Positions 36,750 to 48,117 of a stretch of DNA of 64,000 bases are shown piece after piece. The stretch is from Phlegmacium glaucopus (taxonomy: Eukaryota > Basidiomycota > Agaricomycetes > Agaricales > Cortinariaceae): the NCBI GenBank assembly GCA_015039465.1, contig MU130382.1, positions 416,386 to 480,385 on the forward strand, read 5' to 3'. The notes below the pieces were generated by a model. The model searched no databases. It saw nothing but the letters and a program-made list of their open reading frames with translations, and was not told the DNA's origin. A program made the translations under genes and the position numbers. Each line of letters starts with the position of its first letter. Within the stretch, counting starts at the first letter, position 1.

Positions 36750-37605
36750 ATAACTGGCCGTCCTAAGCGCAGTGCTGTCACAAACTGAGAGGCAACAGAT
36801 AAGCTTCTGGACAACAAGAAATGTCGCAGCTCAGCACAAGTTCAACTGGAGAAGCAGACAGCCGCCAGCACTGCGGCCGCCTCAGAAGTCAAGAAGATCA
36901 ATCTCGCGGCACAACAGAAACAATGTGTTGCTGCGTTTGAAGACCAGCTTTGTAAAGAAGACCAGCAACATGATAAGGACATGGCTCGCCCTGACCTTGT
37001 ACCTCAGGCGTATCATGCAGTAACGCCTTATCTCATGCCCCTTATAATTTCCTCAAGTTGAAATATTCACACTGACTGGATAGGTGGGATCAACCACAAT
37101 GCAGCAGAGCTTCGCAATGAAGGCCTCAAATATAAAGGTATCCTTCCTTTGTTGCGAGAACACAATTTATGCCTCAATTTTTTTTGCAGACAGTCAAGGA
37201 ACCACCAAATCTTGATTTAACCAAAAGCAGAAGCCCTGAGCCTGAGAGCAGTTCGGATGAAGATGACATTGAACAGGAACGGCCAGTTTTAGATTATGAG
37301 TCAGAGTTGGCTGACATGGGTCCAGCAGAGCAGGACTACGTGTCGTCTGAAGGGGTAGCAGATATTCCTGAGGAGTCAGCGGTCGACACAGAGTCCAGTG
37401 ATGGTCAAGTTCTGGGTTTTGAAGATGAGTCAGATGGAGATCATGAAAAAGATGAAGATTATCTGATGGAAATGGATCATGGTGATAAAGGCTTGGACTT
37501 GGAATCGGATGGGGGGTTTTACCTGTGTGAGGTCCATGGGGCCACAAAGAAGCTGGGCAAAGCAAAAGCAGCCAAGGTAAGTTCTTTATTTCATCGATCT
37601 CTAAG

Positions 37606-38018
37606 TGTTAGGGGACACCCGACTTTAACCCAAACCTCAACTCTAGAATCATACACCCCCCCTTTCCGACGACCTCCGACCTTCCGTCCAACTCCGCTTC
37701 CGTCACCGGTTGACTCCGGAATCCCGTAGTTCCGCTCCGACTCCGGTCCTCCGATTCACTCCGTCTTTTATTTCTATTTTTCATATCGCACCACTTCTTA
37801 TTTAATTAATTAATTATTATCGTATCATTCCTTTATTTATTTTATATCTCCGTTATGTCCATATTAGTACTTAAATACCCCCAGCCTAGCAGGGATCCCC
37901 ATCCTTTCCTCTTTGGATCCCCTGCTAGGTAAGTCACTTGTAGATATCTTTTCTGAAATATTATTAACTTTGGATCCCCTGCTAGCTTGACTAAGTCAGC
38001 GTTGCAGTTGCCCTAACA
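37606..38018 (+). repeat. 5-prime LTR of the Ty3 element
   Basis: 413 bases, TG...CA ends. Contains the direct pair TTTGGATCCCCTGCTAG (37,913 and 37,970). Differs from the 3-prime LTR in the C run at about 37,655 and at TACCC/CACCC near 37,877. Confidence 0.97.
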
Positions 38019-38184
38019 TTAGGAAAGGATCTCCCTTTAACGGACCGAGTCCGGTCCGCACAGTGGAACGATAGTCCGATTTACAGCCCCCGATTCGGGC
38101 CAATCAGACTCCGTACACTCCCAGACCGTGGCTCCCTCCTTGTCTTCACAGCACGCATCTCCGAGCGGCTCCTTCCTATCAGCC

Positions 38185-39309
38185 ATGGACGATGAACGCA
38201 CCGCCCAGCTGGAAAGAGAAGTCGTCCTATTGCGAGCTCGGGACATCGAATACCAAAACAGATTCGACCAAATCATGGAGACAATCCATCGACTCGTTCC
38301 GAATGTACAATCACCTGTACCACAACAAAAGGTTCCCCCTCAAACCGAAAACATACCCCGGACGCGCTCTGCAAGGCCGGCATTCCCAACGGAGTTTGAC
38401 GGAGAACGATCCAAAGGAACAGCATTCCTTCACTCCTGCCAAACGTACATCCGGCTTTGTTCCGATGAATTCTCGGACGAGCAAACAAAAATCATCTGGG
38501 CCATGTCCTACATGAAATCCGGAAGAGCATCAAAGTGGGCAGCCAGAGTTTTCCGATGGGAAACGGAAAACCCTGAGTCAACCCGGTTCCTGGATTGGTC
38601 TGATTTCCGAGACGACTTCAAAAAAGAGTTCTGTCCCGCAAATGCGGACTCGGTTGCCATCAACCGACTAGAGTCAACTGGATATTTCCAGAAAACACGG
38701 TCTTTGGAAGAATATGTGGATGAATTCCAAGACCTAATCACGGATTCTGGATACACTGATCCAAAAACTATCGTAGTAAAATTCCGAAGAGGCCTGAATG
38801 CCCAGATTCAGAACTCCATTGCTACAATGGCTTCCGGAAGACCATCCGATACAGATCCGACGGGATGGTACAGAATGGCACGGACAATAGACGAAAACCG
38901 AGCTACTAACGAGGCCTTCCAGTCAGCTTACAAAAGTCCGGCAGCAACCACTTCTCGACCAATCAGTACTACCACACTCCGATTCAGTCCGTCAAATCCA
39001 CCACAGAGGAACGCACACCTCGTGCCAACTCCGGGAAACCCTGTACCCATGGATATTGACGCGGCCCGAAAAGCAGGCTCTGTACCGCTGTCATGCTTCC
39101 GGTGCGGAGGCGTCGGACACATTGGGAGACATTGTGAAAAACGTTTTGATGTCCGAACAATGTCCAATGACGAACTCCATACCCTCTTGGAGTTCCGGCT
39201 AGCCGAATATGACAAAGTGCCTGATCCGGAACCGACGGAACCTTCGGAGAACACTGAACACGAAAGTCCGACCGAGGATTTAAAGGATTTTTGCCAAAAC
39301 AGCGAGTGA
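38185..39309 (+). CDS. Gag polyprotein of the Ty3 element (374 aa)
   Basis: Forms the virus-like particle and binds RNA. I take MDDERTAQLEREVVLLRA at 38,185 as the start, the first ATG of the frame. A coiled start is followed by a capsid-like region (TAFLHSCQTYIRLCSDEF; YVDEFQDLITDSGYTDP) and a CCHC knuckle CFRCGGVGHIGRHC near 39,103. It ends TGA at 39,307. Pol overlaps in the -1 frame, and TTT on a T5 run (39,288-39,292) would allow slippage there. The frame is intact. Confidence 0.93.
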   Translation: MDDERTAQLEREVVLLRARDIEYQNRFDQIMETIHRLVPNVQSPVPQQKVPPQTENIPRTRSARPAFPTEFDGERSKGTAFLHSCQTYIRLCSDEFSDEQTKIIWAMSYMKSGRASKWAARVFRWETENPESTRFLDWSDFRDDFKKEFCPANADSVAINRLESTGYFQKTRSLEEYVDEFQDLITDSGYTDPKTIVVKFRRGLNAQIQNSIATMASGRPSDTDPTGWYRMARTIDENRATNEAFQSAYKSPAATTSRPISTTTLRFSPSNPPQRNAHLVPTPGNPVPMDIDAARKAGSVPLSCFRCGGVGHIGRHCEKRFDVRTMSNDELHTLLEFRLAEYDKVPDPEPTEPSENTEHESPTEDLKDFCQNSE

Positions 39310-40431
39310 ACTGCACGCCCTCGCTGTCAACAACCAACCGGTTCTCTGTTTTACATGTAGATAGCATTGATGAAATAAACGAGACGGTTGAAAACATTCA
39401 AGTCGTACAAACATCAGAAATTCCAAAAAAAATCCGAGTGTTCCGACCCCGATGGGAAAGAACCCTCCCAAAAAAGTTCACTATTCGCTCCCTCGATGCT
39501 GACTCAAAATCACTGGAACTCAAAGTCAGCATTGAAACGACCGACACCGGAGAAGTAAACTCCTTCCTGTCCTTAATAGACTCCGGAGCCGATGGAAGGT
39601 TTATTGACAGAGACTATGTCAAAACTAACAGGCTCACAACAAAATCCCTGTCAAACCCGATTCCGGTATTTAACGTTGACGGTACCCCAAATGAAGCCGG
39701 ATCGATCACAGAAGTGGTTGATCTGATACTCAGGTATAAAGGACACTCCGAGAGATCCTTGTTCGCGGTTACTGGACTAGGAAAACAAACCTTGATTCTC
39801 GGACACTCCTGGCTTAAAATGCACAACCCGGAGATTGATTGGAAAACCGGAGAAGTCAAAATGTCCCGCTGTCCACCCCGTTGTTGTTCGGAATGCAGGA
39901 ATGAAATCCGAGAAGAACGAAAAATTCAAAAGGCGGAAATACGCCGAATTGAAAAGTGTTCAACCGGCCCACTTCCGGCTCATGTAGAAGATTGTGATGA
40001 GGAGGATGAGGAGGAAAGTAGCCCAAACCCTGAATTTGAGGACGGCGACAGAATATTTGCCACCGGCCTACTACCACCGCAGGCAGATATCCGAGCCACC
40101 TCCACCATCTCCCAACGTCTTGCGGAAGCTTTCCAGCGCAACACACAATGGGAAACGAAAGAAGGAGTTCCGGATTATCTCCGAGAGTTCGATAGTGTTT
40201 TCGCCAAAGAATCTTTTGATATCCTACCTGATCCGAAACCTTGGGACCACGCAGTAGAACTTATTCCGGGAGAAAAACCATCGGGTTGCAAGGTCTATCC
40301 TCTAGCTCCGACGGAACAAAAGGAACTTGACGTGTTCCTCCAGGAGAATTTAAACTCTGGACGCATCCGACCTTCCAAATCTCCGATGGCATCTCCGGTC
40401 TTCTTTATCAAAAAGAAAGACGGAAGTCTTT

Positions 40432-40735
40432 NNNNNNNNNNNNNNNNNNNNNNNNNNNNNNNNNNNNNNNNNNNNNNNNNNNNNNNNNNNNNNNNNNNNN
40501 NNNNNNNNNNNNNNNNNNNNNNNNNNNNNNNNNNNNNNNNNNNNNNNNNNNNNNNNNNNNNNNNNNNNNNNNNNNNNNNNNNNNNNNNNNNNNNNNNNNN
40601 NNNNNNNNNNNNNNNNNNNNNNNNNNNNNNNNNNNNNNNNNNNNNNNNNNNNNNNNNNNNNNNNNNNNNNNNNNNNNNNNNNNNNNNNNNNNNNNNNNNN
40701 NNNNNNNNNNNNNNNNNNNNNNNNNNNNNNNNNNN
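40432..40735. other. Run of 304 N inside the RT domain
   Basis: Replaces the RT fingers/palm between KKKDGSL and DIFRELIMEG. The flanking frames agree, so the true missing length is probably close to a multiple of three near 304. Confidence 0.99.
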
Positions 40736-43210
40736 CGACATCTTCCGCGAACTTATAATGGAAGGGGTTGTAGTGGTCTACCTTGATGATATCCTGATAT
40801 TCACGGAGACGCTAGAGGAACACCGGTCTGTAACCCAGAGAGTACTGGAACTTTTACGGAACCATAAACTTTTCCTAAAACCAGACAAGTGCAAATTCAA
40901 ACAAACCAAGTTGGAATACCTCGGAGTCATAATATCTCACAACTCCATCGAGATGGACCCTGTAAAAGTTGCTGGAGTAGCGGAATGGCCAATTCCGACA
41001 AACAAAAAGGAAGTCCAGTCATTTCTAGGCTTTACCAACTTTTACCGGAGGTTCATCCAAGACTTTTCTCATCACGCCCGTCCCTTGTTTGATCTCACTA
41101 AAAGTGACGTTAAATGGAAATGGAATACGGAAGAGCAGTTGGCGTTCGATTCTCTCAAAAACTTGATCACTTCAACCCCAATTCTAGCCTCTCCGGACAA
41201 CTCCAGACCGTTCCGCATCGAAGCAGACAGTTCCGACTTTGCAACCGGAGCTGTACTCTCCCAACAATCCCTCGATGATGAGAAATGGCACCCAGTCGCG
41301 TTCCTGTCTAAATCCTTGTCTCCGGTCGAAAGGAACTACGAGATCCATGACAAAGAGATGCTAGCGATCATCCGAGCCCTAGAAGAGTGGAGACACTTCT
41401 TCGAAGGAGCGGAACACAAGTGCGAGATCTGGACTGATCACAAGAACTTGGAATACTTCATGACAGCCAAAAAGCTCAATCGGAGACAAGCCCGTTGGTC
41501 ATTGTTCCTAGCCCGGTTTGATTTCCTCATGCACCACAGACCAGGCAAAAGCATGGGAAAACCGGACGCCTTGTCCAGACGAGCGGATCACGGAACCGGA
41601 ACCGGTGACAATGACAACATCACACTCCTAACTCCAGGCTTTTTTGCAATTCGGGCCTTAGAAGGACTGGAAGTCATAGGAGAAGAACGAGAGTCTTAAG
41701 AACAAGACATCTTAAAAGACATCCGGGAAGGTGTAAAAGAAGAGGCCATAGCTAAAGTGGTAAAGGAGTTGAAAACCACTCACACACGATCTGTCCGATC
41801 GGCGGAATGGTCTCATGACAACGACATCCTCTCCTTCCAAGGAAAAATCTACGTTCCGGACATGTTTGACTTGCAAAGACGGATTGTATCCCTCTGCCAT
41901 GACACCCTAATTGCTGGGCATCCGGAAAGATGGAAGACCCTCAAACTCGTATCCCGAAACTATTGGTGGCCACAGATGTCCCGATATATCGGAAAATATG
42001 CCTCAACCTGTGACCTGTGTCTTCGGACTAAGGCTCAAAGATGCCACCCAGTCGGTGAACTCCATCCCCTCCCGATTCCGAAAGCTCCATGGGACACAAT
42101 CAGTGTGGACTTCATAGTGGAACTTCCAGAGTCTTCAGGATACGACTCGGTAATGGTAGTAGTTGATTCAGTCACCAAACAAGCTCATTTTGCACCAACC
42201 CTTACTACCACCTCCGCGTCCGGAACCGCCCGCCTTTATATCCAACATGTCTGGAAACATCATGGACTACCCCTGAGAGTGGTATCAGACAGAGGACCAC
42301 AGTTCGTAGCGGAATTCACGCGTGAGCTCTACCAGATCCTCGGAATTAAGTTAGCAGCCACTACCGCCTATCATCCGCAAGGAGACGGCCAGACGGAACG
42401 AGTAAATCAGGAATTGGAACAGTATCTCCGACTCTTTACAAACCAGCGACAAACCAATTGGGCCGAACTCCTTCCCCTTGCGGAATTCCAGTACAATAAT
42501 CATGTCCACTCCGCCACACAGCACCCACCTTTCCTCCTAGACTCCGGACGAATCCCCCGAATGGGTTTTGAACCAAACCAACCGGAATCCCGAATGGAGT
42601 CCGTTAATGAATTCACGGAACGAATGCAGAACACCCTAGATGAAGCGAAAGCAGCACTGGTCAAGTCTAAAGACAACATGGCAAGATATTATAATCAGAA
42701 AAGGACTTCGGCACCAGAATACAAACCGGGAGACAAAGTATACCTGGATGCCAGCGACATACAAACAACGAGACCATCCAGGAAATTGTCCCATCGGCAC
42801 CTAGGCCCCTTTCCGATCGAAGAACGAGTCGGCAACAACGCTTACCGACTCCAACTTCCCTTGTCCATGAAACGACTCCATCCGGTCTTCAACGTAGTCA
42901 AACTAACTCCAGCCCCGATAGACCCGATCCCTGGAAGACGCATTCCGACTCCCCCACTTCCGGAAATCATTGATGGAGAAGAGGAGTGGGTCGTCGAGGA
43001 AATCCTCGACAGCAGAGTTATAAACAGGAGATTCCGATACCTCGTGAAGTGGCAAGACTTCGGAATCGAACATAACACCTGGGAGCCTCGGGAAAACATA
43101 CATGCCCCCGAATTAGTTGCGGAATTCCACAAGAAGTACCCCGGAGCTCCTAAGCACATCAGGATGGCCAAATTCGAACAGTTTCCTTTCGTGCCGGGAC
43201 GTCACCTACC

Positions 43211-43225
43211 GAAGGGGGGGATGGA
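43211..43225 (+). promoter_or_regulatory. Polypurine tract of the Ty3 element
   Basis: GAAGGGGGGGATGGA lies directly before the 3-prime LTR, the position where plus-strand priming takes place. Confidence 0.8.
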
Positions 43226-43638
43226 TGTTAGGGGACACCCGACTTTAACCCAAACCTCAACTCTAGAATCATACACCCCACCTTTCCGACGACCTCCGAC
43301 CTTCCGTCCAACTCCGCTTCCGTCACCGGTTGACTCCGGAATCCCGTAGTTCCGCTCCGACTCCGGTCCTCCGATTCACTCCGTCTTTTATTTCTATTTT
43401 TCATATCGCACCACTTCTTATTTAATTAATTAATTATTATCGTATCATTCCTTTATTTATTTTATATCTCCGTTATGTCCATATTAGTACTTAAACACCC
43501 CCAGCCTAGCAGGGATCCCCATCCTTTCCTCTTTGGATCCCCTGCTAGGTAAGTCACTTGTAGATATCTTTTCTGAAATATTATTAACTTTGGATCCCCT
43601 GCTAGCTTGACTAAGTCAGCGTTGCAGTTGCCCTAACA
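43226..43638 (+). repeat. 3-prime LTR of the Ty3 element
   Basis: Near-identical to 37,606-38,018 and followed by the CTAAG duplication. The pol frame terminates 124 bases inside it. Confidence 0.97.
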
Positions 43639-45323
43639 CTAAGTCTTTGGTAACCACAGCACTGAAACTCACTAGAACGCAGAAAAACCCAAACGAGGCG
43701 ACTTCCGCAAAGCAATCAATGATGTGCGCAACAACTCAGCCATTGCAGGAAATACAGCTATCAATATGATTGCCAAAGTGAAACCGCCTACAGCACTGAA
43801 GCGAAAGGAGCCAGATAATAAAGCTATGTACGTCTCAGCAGTCTACCAAATCCCAAATACTCAACTATAGCATCTCTCATGTTCCAGAGGCCCAGTCATC
43901 AAGAAACATGCCAAGAAGACTGAAGGAGGGCTTCTTTCTGGGTGGTCAAACAAGCTTGCAAAGGAACGGTTGAAAATGATCTCAGGTTCGTTATCACAAT
44001 TCATGGCTATCTAGTACAGGAATTTGTGTTAACCCTTCTCAGCTCGGAATGCATCATCGCGCAAGACAGTCGAAGACCAGGATGATCCACTTGAGTATGC
44101 CGGAGGTGAATTTGATGAAGACGAACCCATTGAGTCAGTCAGAGCTGCTTGTGATGGGAAGAAGCCAGTTGTTAGTATTCAAGGAAACCGGGTGAGCAGG
44201 ATCAATTTCACCACACTCAGTGGCTTCTTATTACCTTCAATAGGCAACCACTGTCAGGATTGTTGAGACAGTTATTCCAGAGATCTTCTCCAGTTGTCGT
44301 CGTGTCAAGAAAATGAGGTACAATTTCTCCTCACCTCCCTTTCCTCGTGGGGCAGCAAGCACTTCCTATGCTTGGGATTGGAGGAAATCCTTCAAGCTGA
44401 CCCTCATACATTGGGCCACCACTCTTGAAGACCCATTTGGAACAAACACTGTCATGGAGGACATTGTCACAGATATATGGAAGGTTGTCTTTCCTTCCAT
44501 TGCAAATGAGGTGGATGGTGGCAGCCGTGAGGCTATTATACATATGGTAAGCCGTTATTCAATCATGTGTTCATTGGCTTCATTGATACTTGGATTTTAG
44601 GCAGCAGACGCACTCATCGACTGGCATAGTTCCATGGGTAAAGAGGGACTTTGACTTGTCCTCAATGCATTCAATGAAGAGGGGGTGAAGAAAGAAGATG
44701 CGCAACAAGCTGCCAAATACTACCTCGAAAACTACCGGCTCATTTACCAGAACCCAGACGACAATACGGTGGGTTTATCTTCCATTTCCTTATTTCCGCT
44801 GAATGTTCTTGACTGTACATCTCTGACCAGGGAAACAGGGGGGCTTTTTTAAGCCCCCTCGTTAGTATGTGCCTCGCTGTACACCTCAAGAAGACGGAAA
44901 ATAATGTAATTCAATATGGATATCCTGTGGGGGCTCTCGCCATTGCTACCGCTGTTGTACGTTGGATTTGACATTGTTTCTCATTCAGTCTGATTTTCTA
45001 TTCTTGACTTCTAGCTTGAATGTGGCCTGGAGTTGATCAAGGCTGGCCACATTGGGCTCAGTGGTAACGACACCGACATATTTGATGATGATGCCCCTGC
45101 CAGCAAGAAACGCAAGACAAACCGCTACACAGGATATACAGATGCGGCATGGGGTGGTAAAACTCGTGGGTGGGCAGCGGCAGCTAACCGTCTGGACAAC
45201 ATCAAGTGGAGAGTCATTCTCCATACTGCAGTCGATAAGATGGACTGGTCTGTGGATGATGGTGAGGTAGAGGAAGGCACTGGTGGGGGGGCATTGGACC
45301 CACATTCATTGATCGAAATATAG

Positions 45324-46745
45324 TGAGTCTTACTACCATGGCCCATGGGATGCGTTTTTAGCTCACAGGAGACACTTAGATGTTCCGCTCGGATATATTG
45401 TGTATTCTATGGTACACAGTTCAATAGTTTGCCGTACTTATTTTAATTATACGGGAACACCTAAGGATACTAGTGTACTGAATAATTATAATCATTTATG
45501 TGCAGTATTGGCGAAAATGAATATGAAAAAAGATTTTGACATACTAATAGTACCAGTGCTCGGTACTGGCTCTAGTTTGGGGGGGCTGTTACCAGGAAAT
45601 TTCTACGCCAGGAGTGGTGCTGGATTTGGGCATGTCTACGTAGGTCTAGTTGATGTACTGGCAAGCTAGAGTGACTGGACTTACTGGCTCCAGCCATTCT
45701 AGCAGTGTGCTATTTTGCTGATGGGAATGCCGAACCGCGGGTAGAGGTATCAGGTTACAAAATTCGAGTGATACCTTGATGCAACCTTAATGATGCCCGA
45801 ATGCTAACGACTGTCTTCCTGCTGCATTTACTTAGGTACCGCTGACTGTAATCTCTAAATACCAGAACAGTATCATGATGAATGTTGAAAAAGACTGTCC
45901 TCGGTATAGGCATTCAACGTTTTTTTCAACGTTCAACTTGTATAGTCATGCAAATATGTTTTGAAGAATCAAGGGGGCACCAAGATTCGAAAAACTACAC
46001 AGGGTGGATTTTTTTCTCTAAGGCCTTGCCAACCCCCCCCCCCTCCCCAACCCATATCGGGTATGTTTTCATCCAAATATGGTATGTTTTTCCCACATTT
46101 TCGGGCTCCGCTTACTTCTGACCTAGAACTTGAGCCGCCCAAGCCACAACACTTTAGATAACTAGAATTAACCATCTTTGAGGATGTAGTAAACAGTAAA
46201 TATGTGAGCAGTACATGGTCTAAGTTATTTTGAAGTCTTAACTTGCCTTTCACTGGACCATCAGTAGTCAAAAAACTTGGCCCAGCTGACCTAAATGGGG
46301 AACAACTAATCCATAGATCTGTCCAGGGACTGTATTATTGTGTGCTACACCATTAGCAAGTACTTATATGCAATTTTTCAAAGTTTGACCCCCAAAAATA
46401 TTTTTTTTCTAAGCCTCCGGCAGCCCCCCCCCCCCCCCAACCCCGGGTCCCGGGTTTGATTCCCGGTGCCCCCTTGTGAAGAATACCACTATCCACGACA
46501 AGTCCGAATCGGTCTTTCGTCAACTCCGGGGTCAGACGATAGGAAGAATGGAAGACACGCATCTACACAGCTTCCATGTTTCGACGGGAAAGCTTAGTCC
46601 TAATAGTTAGCCACAAAGCTGATTATTTAACATTGATCACGTGTTGGTCAGAAACTTTGAAGTCTGAATTGCACGACTACGACCAGTATTTAAGCACTCA
46701 GCTAATGATTTAACGTACGGTATAACGAACCGCTGCCATTATACC
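45324..46745. other. Region with C-rich repeats and a tRNA-like B box, no firm gene
   Basis: An 89-codon frame at 45,400-45,669 has no recognisable content. Two similar blocks (TTTTCTCTAAGGCC.. then long C runs) lie at 46,008-46,045 and 46,395-46,440. The second is followed by GGGTTTGATTCCCGGTGCCC (46,451), close to a pol III B box and a tRNA 3-prime end. CAAGGGGGCACC (45,969) and GGTGCCCCCTTG (46,466) are inverse. A SINE-like element is possible. Confidence 0.35.
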
Positions 46746-48117
46746 ATGAACCCTTTGAATCCTGACCGACCGGTCACTCCAGAATCCCCTTTGACAAATA
46801 GCCTCTACCATGCGACGAGCACAATCGACGACCTGACAGCGGCCTTGGCCAACTTTTCTCGTGTTCCTTCCCCAGAACCGCCCACTACCGTACCATGCTG
46901 CTGTGGTAAAGCAACTTGCGAGAATTTGAAATCCTGGTTGGCTTTAAAGTCTCGTTTGGGAAGTAGGTTGGTTCTTAGTGCAGGTAAGTAACATTTTACT
47001 CGCCTAGAAGCTCATCTGAAATGTCTTTTATTTCATTAGAAGTGGGGCAGGCATTGTTGCAGCGGCACGAAGCATATGTGCGTCAACATGAGGTACACGA
47101 CCCAAAGACCTAACCACAGCTTCTCGTTATCCAACCTTGAATTCCAATCTAGAGGAAATGGAACATCAATGCCTCCCGTTACTCGCAGCATCAAGATAAT
47201 CCGACTACGGATATTCAATCAACCAACGAGGACCTTAATCTTGAACTTGAAACCCTCACACAGGAGAAAGTTCAACTAGAGAAGGTTAATATTGCTTTTA
47301 TCGCCGGTAGCCAATGTTGCTATAGACCCCTATTTATAGCTATTGGATCAAGCTTTGGTCAACTCCGAAGTCACAGAGATTTGTAACAAGACTATCCTTC
47401 AAGAACTACAAGACGCCCGAGCTACAATCACTCGCTTAACAGCACACCATGCTCGTTCCATTGGCTGGGATACTCGCTTGTCGGCTGCATTGAAAGAAAG
47501 AGATGACATGCAACAGGAAAGGGATGCAGAAACTCACCGAACGCGCCTAGCTGAGTCCCGATTCGCAATTCTGAAGGACAAAACCGGTACCATTCTCTAT
47601 GTTTTCCTTTCATTTTTCATTAACTCAATGGTTGTTCAATGGTTGTTATCGGCCAAACTACAGACAGAAGTACGGCGGCTTCAGGAAAGCTTGGACGAAA
47701 AACGACTATCCCGGCTTGAATCTTCAGAAAACATTCTTCAAGACGCACGTTCACGAATCCAGTCCTTCCGCAATTCGGTATTTGATTTTCTTATTGACCC
47801 TCTTCATTCTCTGAATTCATTGCAGCAAGTCGGCCTTACTGCAAAGGCTGAAGAAGACGAGTTGACTAACGTTCTGGAAACTTTAGTCAACGACAATGAA
47901 ATCTTAAAGGGAGATAACGCAGAGCTTCAGCATCTCCTTGCTGAATCTCGAGAAGATTTACATGCCTTACAGGAGACACTTGAGGAGCAACGAGCAAACA
48001 TTATGTATCCATCGTATCCGAGTCGTGAGCCAAGCTTTTTTCACCTGTGGGGCGCACTGATGCTACGCCAGTTGATCGTCATGCAATACTGATACCCTTA
48101 TCTAGTACGAGAGCCAC
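46746..48117 (+). pseudogene. Coiled-coil protein gene, copy A, with its middle deleted and fused to the unnamed family
   Basis: Exon 1 starts MNPLNPDRPVTPESPLTN at 46,746. Later exons give GQALLQRHEAYVRQHE, TNEDLNLELETLTQEKVQLE, LQELQDARATITRLTAHHAR, LQTEVRRLQESLDEKRLSRL and ETLVNDNEILKGDNAELQHL, a long coiled coil, with introns at 46,985-47,039, 47,092-47,152 and 47,285-47,341. At GAGTCGTGAG|CCAAGC (48,022-48,034) about 920 bases present in copy B are missing. It then runs through GCACTGATGCTACGCCAG into the family exon 2 sequence at about 48,120. Product role unknown; looks like a conserved basidiomycete coiled-coil protein. Confidence 0.65.

Larger units (their letters stand above)
39291..43349 (+). 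pseudogene. Pol polyprotein of the Ty3 element, one in-frame TAA
   Basis: Frame -1 to gag. Protease active site SLIDSGADGRFID (39,577), RT with KKKDGS before the N run and VVVYLDDILIF (YxDD) after it, RNase H EADSSDFATG.. and IWTDHKNLEYF, then TAA at 41,697-99, the only stop before the integrase. Integrase has the H-H-C-C segment HDTLIAGHPERW..CDLC, D in ISVDFIVEL, D in VVSDRGPQF and E in TERVNQELEQ. The chromodomain EEEWVVEEILDSRVINRRF sits near 42,980. The frame runs into the 3-prime LTR and ends at 43,349. TAA may be CAA to TAA decay or an assembly error. Confidence 0.9.
37606..43638 (+). mobile_element. 6,033-base Ty3-type LTR retrotransposon (chromovirus)
   Basis: Two 413-base LTRs (37,606-38,018; 43,226-43,638) start TGTTAGGGG and end CCCTAACA and differ at two bases that I can see. 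CTAAG is repeated outside (37,601-605; 43,639-643). Order is gag, protease, RT, RNase H, integrase, chromodomain, as in Ty3 chromoviruses. Recent insertion, one in-frame stop in pol. Confidence 0.97.
36750..45323 (+). pseudogene. DUF6532-like element gene with a Ty3 element in intron 3
   Basis: Exons I can place: 36,750-37,019, 37,084-37,137, 37,190-37,576, (Ty3 insertion), 43,683-43,827, 43,888-43,985, 44,043-44,191, 44,244-44,546, 44,601-44,768, 44,831-44,956, 45,015-45,323. Typical pieces are KQTAASTAAASEVKKINLAA, DPFGTNTVMEDIVTDIW, QYGYPVGALAIATAVLECGL and the end DPHSLIEI. The expected start is ATA instead of ATG, TGA interrupts at 36,786-88 and 44,652-54, and the frame seems to slip by one at the A run at 43,683. 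Such proteins are common, repeated and of unknown role in Agaricomycetes; the family name is from memory of the pattern. Removing the Ty3 element leaves a normal 68-base intron. Confidence 0.65.

Noticed and set aside
45400..45669. 89-codon ORF starting MYSMVHSSIVCRTYF
   Set aside because: No recognisable domain and no repeat copy. I also tried reading it backwards and as a plain complement because of the 53 kb finding; neither gave protein-like sequence.
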